A stretch of 64,000 nucleotides of DNA from JBKHYJ01 sp046565505. Its GTDB lineage: Bacteria > Acidobacteriota > Blastocatellia > UBA7656. The position numbers were made by a program, and so were the translations under genes. The stretch is taken from NCBI GenBank assembly GCA_046565505.1, contig JBKHYJ010000130.1, positions 17,667-81,666 on the forward strand. Direction: 5' to 3'. The notes beneath the pieces are model-generated. The model was given only the letters and a program-made list of their open reading frames with translations, did no database searches and was not told the DNA's origin. Shown piece by piece: positions 41,542 to 48,844 of the stretch (the stretch's first letter is position 1; each line of letters opens with the position of its first letter).

Positions 41542-43665
41542 ATGGATCGATCAAGAGTATTAGTGGCGATGTTACTTTCTCTGCTGGTGTTGATGGGCTG
41601 GCCGTTCGTGATGCGCTATATCTACCCTACGCCACCGGACGCCATCGAAGAGCCAGGCCCGTTTAAAGATTCCACCCAACCGCCGACCGCCTCAAACAGC
41701 GTAGCCCAACCCATTACGCCTACCGCTCAGCCGCCCATAGCCGCGCAGGCAGGCCAGGCCCCGCTGCGCGAACCCATCACCGTTTCGACTCCGTACTGGC
41801 GCGTGACGCTGTCGAATCACGGCGCGGTTGCGACCTCCTGGGTGCTGAAAACATATAAAGAGGGAAGCGGCCTCCGCCCCATCACCGCGGCCGACGGCAA
41901 CGAGCTTCAACTCATCCCACAGAACATCCCGGACGACAAGGCGGATTTAATCGGCCTGCCGCTGGCCCTGCGTTCCCCCGGCTCGCCTGAGCTCGCGGTC
42001 CAGCTCAACCGGGCGAACTTTCAGGTCGAAGGCGTGGGCGCGGATGAAAAAGAGATCACGCTGGCCGAAGGCGACGCGCCCCGCGACATCACTTTCGTCA
42101 CTTCCGCCGGCGCGACGACCGCGCGCAAGACATTCCGGTTCTACCCCGACCGCATGGTGTTCGACGTCACCGCCGACCTTACGTCCGGCGGCGCGCAGCA
42201 GCCCGCCGAATTAATCATCGGGCCGCGCATAGGGGACCAGAGCGACAAGCAGACGGGCAGCTACTCGACCCCGCCGCACGTCGTCGCTTACACGAGGGAC
42301 GGCAGCCGCGAGCAGGTCCTCAGCTCTCACATAACCCAGCCCGTAGCCAATATAAAATCGATCGACATGGCCGGCAATCAAGTTACACTGGATAAGCCGC
42401 TCGGGGGCAACGTCCGCCAGGTCAAGATAATTGACGCGAAAAACTCGACCTTCGTAGGCGCCTCGCAGGTCCTCGAAGTCATCGGGGACGGCCACACCGT
42501 AAAGCTCGACCAGCTGCCCGCCGCCATAAGCCCGGGCCAGGGCGTCGCGCCCGAGGCCGACACGCTCACGCGCGGCTACTCTTGGGCGGGGCTTTCCGAT
42601 CATTATTTCGCGATGCTCGCCGTGCCGGCGCAGCCCGTTGGCCAGATCACTCTCACGAGCCTATCTCTGCAAGCCTCGGAAGCGGGCCAGCCCGCGCACG
42701 AGTACCCGGCCGTCTCGGTCCCCGTCAGCCCGGCTTCGCCCACGCGCATCTTCGTCGGGCCGAAAGACAGGGAGTTGCTCGGGGAGGTGGGCCGCTCGCT
42801 CAACGCGAACCTGGGCGCGGTCATCGACTATGGCTTCTTCGGGAGCCTCATCCGCCCGCTGATCCCGGCGCTGGCCTGGTCGCTGAACACGTTCAACAAG
42901 ATTTTTCATAACTACGGCTGGGCCATCGTGGCGACGACGATTTTGTTGAACCTCTTCCTGTTCCCGCTGCGGTATTCGAGCTCCAAGAAGATGAAGAAGG
43001 CCGCGAAGCACCAGCCCCGGATGAAGGAGCTTCAGGACCGTATGAAGAAGCTCAAAGAGAATCCGAAAAAGTACGAGCGCGAACTACAGGAGCTTCAGCA
43101 GGAGCAGCTCGCCTTGATGAAAGAGGCGAACCCGCTGGGCGGGTGTCTGCCCCTGCTGCTTCAGATGCCGATCTTCTGGGCGGTCTACATGTACCTCGGG
43201 ATGTCGCTCGACGTGCGGCACGAGCCCTGGCTGCTCTGGATAAATGACCTGTCGCGGCCGGACCGGATAGGGATATTGCCCATAGTCATGTGCGTGACGA
43301 TGATCGCCTCGACGATGATAACGCCGCAGCCGGCGTCGGCCGACCCGTCGATGAAGATGCAGCGCGTGATGATGACGTGGCTGATGCCCATCATGCTGAC
43401 GTGGTTCTTCTTCTTCAACGCGCCGAGCGGCCTTGTGCTCTACTGGATGGTGAGCAACATAGTCGGCGTAGCCATGCAGTACGTTATAAACAAGAGGACG
43501 GCCGAGCCGACCAACGAGGCGGGCGCTCTGGCGGCCGGGGGCCGCGGGGCCGCGGCGGCCGGCGCGCGCGGGGCGGGCAAGCCCGGCGCGGAAAAGGGCG
43601 GCAAGGGGAAGGGGCCTAAGGGGAACAGAGAGAGGCGCGGCGGGGCGGAAGCCGAAGGCTTCTGA
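41542..43665 (+). CDS. yidC: Membrane protein insertase YidC
   Basis: YidC inserts and folds inner-membrane proteins. I use the ATG at 41542 (707 aa); a TTG at 41539 gives one more residue. The order of parts is the Gram-negative one: first membrane helix (LLSLLVLMGWPFVMRYIY, residues 9-26), a large periplasmic beta-domain (about 80-430), then the conserved Oxa1 core. The core shows FNKIFHNYGWAIVATTILLN, PLRYSSSKKMKKAAKHQPRM, and LGGCLPLLLQMPIFWAVYMY. The C-terminal tail of about 50 residues is very rich in Gly, Ala and Lys and may touch the ribosome. The periplasmic domain is longer than in E. coli (548 aa in total there). Confidence 0.96.
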   Translation: MDRSRVLVAMLLSLLVLMGWPFVMRYIYPTPPDAIEEPGPFKDSTQPPTASNSVAQPITPTAQPPIAAQAGQAPLREPITVSTPYWRVTLSNHGAVATSWVLKTYKEGSGLRPITAADGNELQLIPQNIPDDKADLIGLPLALRSPGSPELAVQLNRANFQVEGVGADEKEITLAEGDAPRDITFVTSAGATTARKTFRFYPDRMVFDVTADLTSGGAQQPAELIIGPRIGDQSDKQTGSYSTPPHVVAYTRDGSREQVLSSHITQPVANIKSIDMAGNQVTLDKPLGGNVRQVKIIDAKNSTFVGASQVLEVIGDGHTVKLDQLPAAISPGQGVAPEADTLTRGYSWAGLSDHYFAMLAVPAQPVGQITLTSLSLQASEAGQPAHEYPAVSVPVSPASPTRIFVGPKDRELLGEVGRSLNANLGAVIDYGFFGSLIRPLIPALAWSLNTFNKIFHNYGWAIVATTILLNLFLFPLRYSSSKKMKKAAKHQPRMKELQDRMKKLKENPKKYERELQELQQEQLALMKEANPLGGCLPLLLQMPIFWAVYMYLGMSLDVRHEPWLLWINDLSRPDRIGILPIVMCVTMIASTMITPQPASADPSMKMQRVMMTWLMPIMLTWFFFFNAPSGLVLYWMVSNIVGVAMQYVINKRTAEPTNEAGALAAGGRGAAAAGARGAGKPGAEKGGKGKGPKGNRERRGGAEAEGF

Positions 43666-43688
43666 TAAAAACGGACGGGGATGCGAGT

Positions 43689-44141
43689 ATGCCAGAAGGA
43701 GACATAAACAGCGTCGTTGATTTCATCAACCGAATCCTTGAATTGAGCGGGCTGGAGTTGGAGGCGAGCGCCGAGCCCGCCGGGGAAGCCATCAAAGTGC
43801 AGGTGCGCGGGGAAGACCGCGGGTTGCTGCTCGGCCATAACGCAGAGCTGCTCGACGCGCTCGAATACCTGGGCAACCGCACTATATCGCGCTCGTCGGG
43901 CGAGGAGACTCGTGTCGTCTTCGACTCGGGCAGCTACCGCGCGCAGCGCGAGAAAGAATTGCGCCTGATGGCGGAGAAGGCCGCCGAGAAAGTTCGGTCC
44001 TCGCGCATACCGTTCACCTTCGACCCGATGACCCCGAACGAACGCCGCATAATTCATCTGGCCCTGGCAGACGACGGCACGGTCAAATCCGAGAGCCAGG
44101 GTAATGGCGAAAACCGCAAAGTCGTTATCTATCCCGCATGA
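43689..44141 (+). CDS. jag: Jag/KhpB R3H-domain RNA-binding protein
   Basis: The 150-aa protein contains a KH-like domain (about residues 10-80, with VRGEDRGLLLGHNAELLDAL as the KH loop region) and a C-terminal R3H domain (EKELRLMAEKAAEKVRSSRI, PMTPNERRIIHLALADD). The Jag N-terminal domain found in Firmicutes is absent, giving the short form. KhpB/Jag binds many RNAs and affects cell elongation and division. It starts 23 bp after yidC and precedes mnmE by 48 bp, in the usual order. Confidence 0.93.
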   Translation: MPEGDINSVVDFINRILELSGLELEASAEPAGEAIKVQVRGEDRGLLLGHNAELLDALEYLGNRTISRSSGEETRVVFDSGSYRAQREKELRLMAEKAAEKVRSSRIPFTFDPMTPNERRIIHLALADDGTVKSESQGNGENRKVVIYPA

Positions 44142-44189
44142 AGATATGGGACAGGGTTATTCAACCCGGCGCCTTCGCCCGCCCCGCCT

Positions 44190-45566
44190 ATGTTCCGCGA
44201 CGACACCATAGCCGCCATATCAACGCCGCCCGGCCGCGGGGGCTTAGGCGTCGTGCGGCTGAGCGGGCCCGCGTCGCTTCACCTGGCCGCGGCCATATTT
44301 AAGCCGGCGTCGCAGGCCTCGCTCGACGCGCCCAACCGCGCGCAGTTCGGCTCCGTCGTCGACCCCGCAGCGGGCGAGGCCATAGACGAAGCCGTGCTCA
44401 TTTATTTCAAGGGGCCGCGCTCTTACACGGGCGAAGACGTAGTCGAATTGAGTTGTCACGGAAGCCCGGTGATTCTGGGCCGCGTGCTTCAGATGCTGAC
44501 GGCGCGCGGCGCGCGCATCGCGGAGCCGGGCGAGTTTACCTTCCGCGCCTTCTTCAACAGGCGCATAGACCTCGCGCAGGCCCAGGCCGTGAGGGACGTA
44601 ATCAACGCGCAGACAGAGTATCAGGCCAGCGTAGCGACGCGGCAACTCGGGGGCGCGTTTTCAAAGCGCCTCGCGCCGCTGAAAGAGTCGCTCGTCGAAA
44701 TAATCGTCCACCTCGAAACCTCCGTCGAGTTCGTCGAAGACGACATTTCGCCGGAGGCGGCTTCGGCGCTGCTCGCGGGGCTCCGGCGAATCATCGAAGG
44801 GCTCGACGAGATCTGCGCGAGCTTCTCGTTCGGCCGTTACGTGAGGGAAGGCTTCGACCTCGCCATCGTCGGCCGCCCGAACGTGGGCAAGTCGTCCGTG
44901 TTCAACCGCCTCGTCGGGAGCGACCGCGCGATCGTGACCGCGCTGCCCGGCACCACGAGGGACGCGCTTTACGAGACCACTTCCATTTCGGGCGTGCCGG
45001 TTAGGCTCATTGACACGGCGGGGATTCGCGACACGACGGACGCGGTCGAGAACATGGGCATTATGCGAAGCCGGACCGCGATTGCCGACGCGGATATTTC
45101 GCTCCTCGTGATGGACTCTTCGGAACCGCTGACGGGCGACGACGCGCGGCTGCTCGAACAGGTGTCCGAAGAGAGGCGGATAATCGCGCTCAACAAGGTT
45201 GATTTACCGCGCGGGCTTGATGCCGCGTCGCTCCCGCCCGCGCGCGATGATGAGATCGTCCGCATCTCGGCGGCGACGGGCGAGGGGTTCGAGCGCCTGG
45301 CGCGCGAGATCTTTCGGCGGCTGAGCGGCGACCGCGCCGGCGACCGTGACGACATAATGATAACCGACGCCCGCCAACATGACGCCGTGAGGCGCGCGGC
45401 CGGGCTGCTGCGGGACGCGGGCGACCTGATGGCTCGGGGTGAGTTGGAAGAGATTGTTCTATTGAGGCTCCGCGGCGCGCTCGCCGCCCTCGGCGAGGTG
45501 ACGGGGGAGACCCTTACCGAAGATATCCTGAGCCAGATATTTTCGACATTTTGCGTCGGAAAGTAA
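44190..45566 (+). CDS. mnmE: tRNA uridine-5-carboxymethylaminomethyl modification GTPase MnmE
   Basis: MnmE, with MnmG, modifies U34 of certain tRNAs. The 458-aa protein is complete: N-terminal tetrahydrofolate-binding domain (DTIAAISTPPGRGGLGVVRL), the helical domain, and an inserted GTPase with G1 GRPNVGKSSVFNRL (about 229-242), G2 TTRDALYE, G3 DTAGIRDT and G4 NKVD. The C-terminal FCVGK carries the conserved catalytic cysteine motif (C-x-G-K). It is the last backbone gene: base composition drops right after its TAA. The intact 3' end suggests that the following element integrated there and restored or kept the last codons. Confidence 0.97.
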   Translation: MFRDDTIAAISTPPGRGGLGVVRLSGPASLHLAAAIFKPASQASLDAPNRAQFGSVVDPAAGEAIDEAVLIYFKGPRSYTGEDVVELSCHGSPVILGRVLQMLTARGARIAEPGEFTFRAFFNRRIDLAQAQAVRDVINAQTEYQASVATRQLGGAFSKRLAPLKESLVEIIVHLETSVEFVEDDISPEAASALLAGLRRIIEGLDEICASFSFGRYVREGFDLAIVGRPNVGKSSVFNRLVGSDRAIVTALPGTTRDALYETTSISGVPVRLIDTAGIRDTTDAVENMGIMRSRTAIADADISLLVMDSSEPLTGDDARLLEQVSEERRIIALNKVDLPRGLDAASLPPARDDEIVRISAATGEGFERLAREIFRRLSGDRAGDRDDIMITDARQHDAVRRAAGLLRDAGDLMARGELEEIVLLRLRGALAALGEVTGETLTEDILSQIFSTFCVGK

Positions 45567-45688
45567 GCCACTATAACCAGCCCTTAAAAAACTACCAACA
45601 AATCTCAATAAGCTCTTATAAATCAAATATTAACTGTTATATCTTCGTAATGCTTGATGATGGATATTTCGTTTTGGTTTGCTTATTT

Positions 45689-45735
45689 TTGTACCCCTAT
45701 TGTACCCTACAGTCATGAGGTACAAAAAGGTACAA
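45689..45735. repeat. Four TTGTACC boxes in inverted arrangement
   Basis: TTGTACC occurs at 45689-45695 and 45700-45706, and its complement GGTACAA at 45719-45725 and 45729-45735. The pairs are 11 and 10 bp apart, one helical turn, and the two pairs face each other. This lies between the mnmE end and the first HTH gene, where arm-type sites for an integrase or excisionase, or an operator, would be expected. Confidence 0.6.
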
Positions 45736-45814
45736 GTTTTCTAAGCTCAAGGCGAAATCATGGCAGTTATTGGCAACTATTGACAGTTCTAGACAGCTAG
45801 AGTCAGGGGAGATT

Positions 45815-46165
45815 ATGAGCACCAAAATTCGGCTTCAACGAATCTGTAAGCATTGCGGGAAAGAATTCATAGCTAAGACTACTGTTACCCGATTTTGCGG
45901 TGATGTCTGCGCTAAACGGGCATACAAGGCCAGAATGCGACAAGCGAAGATTGAAGAATCAAACGCTGAAACTCAGGCTATCCGCAACAAACCTCTTGAG
46001 GATCTTCGGACTAAAGACTTCCTGAGTATTGCCGAAACCTGTGCCTTGCTCGGATTGAGCGAGAGAACAGTTTTTCGATTGCTGCAAAATGGCAGAATCC
46101 CTGCGAGTAAATTTGGCAAGCGAACAATAATCAAGCGCGCCGACCTTGAGCAATTGTTTGTGTGA
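45815..46165 (+). CDS. Zinc-finger plus HTH excisionase-like protein
   Basis: The ATG at 45815 follows AGGGGAG, giving 116 aa. An N-terminal Cys-rich piece (CKHCGKEF and FCGDVCAKRAY, four cysteines) probably binds zinc. The C-terminal half is a MerR/AlpA-type HTH of the excisionase family (LSIAETCALLGLSERTVFRL, LQNGRIPASKFGKR, ending RADLEQLF). This HTH typically binds the attachment-site arms or regulates the integrase gene. The integrase gene starts 21 bp downstream. The finger-plus-HTH layout is mainly known from elements of Bacteroidota, which suggests transfer across phyla (inference). Confidence 0.82.
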   Translation: MSTKIRLQRICKHCGKEFIAKTTVTRFCGDVCAKRAYKARMRQAKIEESNAETQAIRNKPLEDLRTKDFLSIAETCALLGLSERTVFRLLQNGRIPASKFGKRTIIKRADLEQLFV

Positions 46166-46186
46166 TTATGTGGAGGTCAAAAAACG

Positions 46187-47350
46187 ATGAAAGTCGCAGT
46201 CAGAGAAAAGAAGATTTCAGAGGGGCGAAAGAGTTTGTATCTTGATTTTTATCCGCCGATCATACATCCCGACACAGGCAAACCTACGAGACGCGAGTTT
46301 CTTGGGCTTTATGTTTTTGACCGCCCAAAGAGTGATTCTGAGAAGCAACAGAACAAAGAAACCAGGAACCTTGCCGAGAGCATACGCGCAAAGCGTCAGA
46401 TCGAGCTACAAGCGGGGATTTACGGTTTCTGGAATCAAGCCAAGAGGCGAACAGACTTTCTGGCATATTTCCGCAATCTGGCCGAAGCGCGCAAGGATTC
46501 TAAGAACAACTACGAAAATTGGATGAGTGCATACAACTACCTTGAGAAGTTCACTAATGGGCGCTGCACAATTGGTGACATAGACGAAAAGTTTTGCGCT
46601 GACTTTAGAGAGTTTTTACTCCATTGCGCCTGCTTGAGAAGCAACAAAAGCAAGTTGGCTCAGAATACGGCTATGTCTTACTTCGATAAATTCAGAGCCG
46701 CATTGAAGCAAGCCTTTAATGAAAAGCTAATTGCCGACAATCCAGTGAATCGAGTTAAAAGCATCAAACAAGCAGAAACACAAAGAGAATTCCTGACCCT
46801 TGAAGAATTGCAGGCGCTTGCTGCTACTGAATGCGAGATACCGGAATTAAGACGTGCGGCGTTGTTTTCGGCTTTGACAGGCTTGCGGTGGAGCGATGTC
46901 GAAAAGCTGGTTTGGAACGAAGTGCAGCACAGTGAGTCAAACGGCTGCATCATTCGCTTTACTCAAAAGAAGACCAAGGGTACGGAAACTTTGCCTATCT
47001 CAGAACAGGCATACCAGATTTTAGGTGAAAGGGGTGAGCCAAACGAGAATGTATTCAAAGGGTTAAAGTATTCGGCTTGGCTGAATTTGAAATTAGCTCA
47101 ATGGGCAATGAAAGCAGGCATAACCAAGCGCATCACCTTTCATTGTTTCCGGCATACGTTTGCGACTTTGCAACTGACACTGGGAACCGATATTTACACT
47201 GTTTCTAAGATGCTAGGACATAGAGAACTGAAAACCACTCAGGTTTACGCTCAGATCATTGACAAGATGAAAGTTGAGGCAGCTAACAAAATCAAATTAG
47301 ACATGATGCAAGTCGTCTCCGTATCAGCAACAAATGAGGTAAGCAAATGA
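46187..47350 (+). CDS. int: Tyrosine recombinase (integrase)
   Basis: The 387-aa protein has an N-terminal arm-binding part, a SAM-like core-binding domain (about 105-205, starting at FLAYFRNLAEA), and a C-terminal catalytic domain. The catalytic residues can be seen: Arg in ALTGLRWSDVEKL, Lys in TQKKTKGTETLPI, the HxxR box FHCFRHTFATL, the second His in MLGHREL, and the nucleophile Tyr in TTQVYAQI. It resembles the phage and transposon integrases of Bacteroidota-type elements rather than IntI, since no IntI-specific insertion is seen. Its stop codon overlaps the next gene (ATGA). It presumably integrates the element at mnmE. Confidence 0.93.
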   Translation: MKVAVREKKISEGRKSLYLDFYPPIIHPDTGKPTRREFLGLYVFDRPKSDSEKQQNKETRNLAESIRAKRQIELQAGIYGFWNQAKRRTDFLAYFRNLAEARKDSKNNYENWMSAYNYLEKFTNGRCTIGDIDEKFCADFREFLLHCACLRSNKSKLAQNTAMSYFDKFRAALKQAFNEKLIADNPVNRVKSIKQAETQREFLTLEELQALAATECEIPELRRAALFSALTGLRWSDVEKLVWNEVQHSESNGCIIRFTQKKTKGTETLPISEQAYQILGERGEPNENVFKGLKYSAWLNLKLAQWAMKAGITKRITFHCFRHTFATLQLTLGTDIYTVSKMLGHRELKTTQVYAQIIDKMKVEAANKIKLDMMQVVSVSATNEVSK

Positions 47351-48387
47351 ATTTCAATGGCTATCCGGTCTTTGATTTCAACTCTGATAAGGTAGAGGCG
47401 TATTGTGACAATCTGATTTCGGACAAGCTGGAGTACTTATCCTGTGTTCACAAGGCTATTCAGTGTGCTGATGCAATAGGCCATAAAGTGCCTGATGATT
47501 TCAGAGGTAGATTCAGGGAAAAGGTGGAGAAGTTTGCAGGCGAAGTAATAGCAGCAAAAAATATAATTAAGGGCTCATCTCAGCAAACGTCTCAAGATGG
47601 TATAGACTCTCTTTTCAAAGGCCCGCCTCTGTATGGCTTTGATCCTCAAGTATTAGAAGTGGGCATGGCTACTATACCGAACCTGGAAGGGCAGGCGGCA
47701 TTTATAATCCATATTCTTCGGGAAATTCTTATGGCAGTAGCCTGCGGTACGACTATCCCTGAAGATTTTGCTATAAAATTAGCGACAATTGAAACAAACG
47801 TCGAAATAAATCTAATTTTGTTAGGTGCGCAAAAGCAAGAAAGAACTTTAGAGGAAATCAGAAACGAGTTTGATTTCTACAAGGTCAAACAGCATCTTGA
47901 AACCCTGCCTGATACAAAAGCAAGAATCCAATACTTGATTGAGAGAAAGACAGAATATGAGCAACAAGGAATTGTTGACCAACCGCAATATGAGAGGTTT
48001 GACCAAAAATGCGACCTGGAAATAAAGAAACTGGAAAAACTGATGGCTTTGGAGATTTTAAGCGAAAGCCGGAAAGAGCCCCAAGCTGAATCCGAAGCCG
48101 TTACTCGCAATCCTGAATTTACAACGGCAAGGCAGGTCTTAGCTATTCATTACCTTTTGCAGTATCGCCAGATGACTCAAGCCACAAATGCAGATGTCGC
48201 GCGATTTATTGAGTTTCTTACGGGCAAGAACAATAAGAATATTTACAAGCGGGTTTGTAATCCTCTTGGTTCAAGAGACAAAGAATTGACTGACGACTTA
48301 CGCTTTATCCGAGCTTTCTTCGAGAAATTGGGACTGACTGAGATAGTCAAAATGATTAACAATGAAATAAACAGCGGCTCATTCTAA
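47347..48387 (+). CDS. Unknown protein coupled to the integrase gene
   Basis: The start overlaps the integrase stop by 4 bp, so it is translated in the same operon. The 346-aa product is mostly helical and acidic, with a central coiled-coil-like segment (about 155-245, rich in E, K and Q). The C-terminal segment of about 90 residues (TARQVLAIHYLLQYRQMTQA, then ARFIEFLTGKNNKNIYKRV) resembles the C-terminal part of uncharacterised proteins that accompany Bacteroidota integrases. No signal peptide, membrane helix or catalytic motif is seen. I do not assign a function; a role as integration or regulatory partner is possible from position only. Confidence 0.7.
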   Translation: MNFNGYPVFDFNSDKVEAYCDNLISDKLEYLSCVHKAIQCADAIGHKVPDDFRGRFREKVEKFAGEVIAAKNIIKGSSQQTSQDGIDSLFKGPPLYGFDPQVLEVGMATIPNLEGQAAFIIHILREILMAVACGTTIPEDFAIKLATIETNVEINLILLGAQKQERTLEEIRNEFDFYKVKQHLETLPDTKARIQYLIERKTEYEQQGIVDQPQYERFDQKCDLEIKKLEKLMALEILSESRKEPQAESEAVTRNPEFTTARQVLAIHYLLQYRQMTQATNADVARFIEFLTGKNNKNIYKRVCNPLGSRDKELTDDLRFIRAFFEKLGLTEIVKMINNEINSGSF

Positions 48388-48472
48388 CTTTGCGGTACAC
48401 TCCTGCGGTAACTCCACTCTGAGATTCTGACTGATAATTCGTGCGAGCTTGAAAGAAAGGGAGCTTTCACGA

Positions 48473-48829
48473 ATGGAGAATTTAGTCTTCACCCAACTGT
48501 CAATCTCGGAAGTCAGACAGCTACTCAGGCAAGAGCTTGAAGCTTTCTTTGCCGAACGTCCATTAACTACATCCCAGTCTGAATCTGACAAGATCGGCGG
48601 CATTGAGCTTGCCCAACAAATAACGGGCCTTGCTAAACCCACCATCTATGGCCTTGTGGCTCAATCCAAAATTCCCTGTATGAAGCAGGGTAAGAAGCTG
48701 TATTTCTCAAGGCGCGAATTAACCGACTGGATTAAGCAGGGCAAACGCAAGACCATTGCCGACATTGAAATAGCAGCAGATAGCTACCTATCAGGCACAG
48801 GAAAACGCGCGCACAAGGCGCGAAGATAA
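48473..48829 (+). CDS. HTH excisionase/AlpA-type DNA-binding protein
   Basis: I take the ATG at 48473, with AAGGGAG upstream, giving 118 aa. The C-terminal 65 residues form a MerR-like excisionase HTH (GIELAQQITGLAKPTIYGLV, AQSKIPCMKQGKKLYFSR, RELTDWIKQGK). The N-terminal part holds a short helix (LSISEVRQLLRQELEAFF) often seen in such proteins in Bacteroidota. It lies 15 bp before the primase-helicase gene, and proteins like this often regulate or load the replication module. It is the second HTH protein of this kind in the operon. Confidence 0.82.
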   Translation: MENLVFTQLSISEVRQLLRQELEAFFAERPLTTSQSESDKIGGIELAQQITGLAKPTIYGLVAQSKIPCMKQGKKLYFSRRELTDWIKQGKRKTIADIEIAADSYLSGTGKRAHKARR

Positions 48830-48844
48830 GAGAGGAATGCTAGG

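Noticed and set aside
46187..47350. Integrase considered as an integron IntI for the attC site
   Set aside because: It resembles phage/Bacteroidota element integrases, lies 16 kb away and is coupled to excisionase-like genes.
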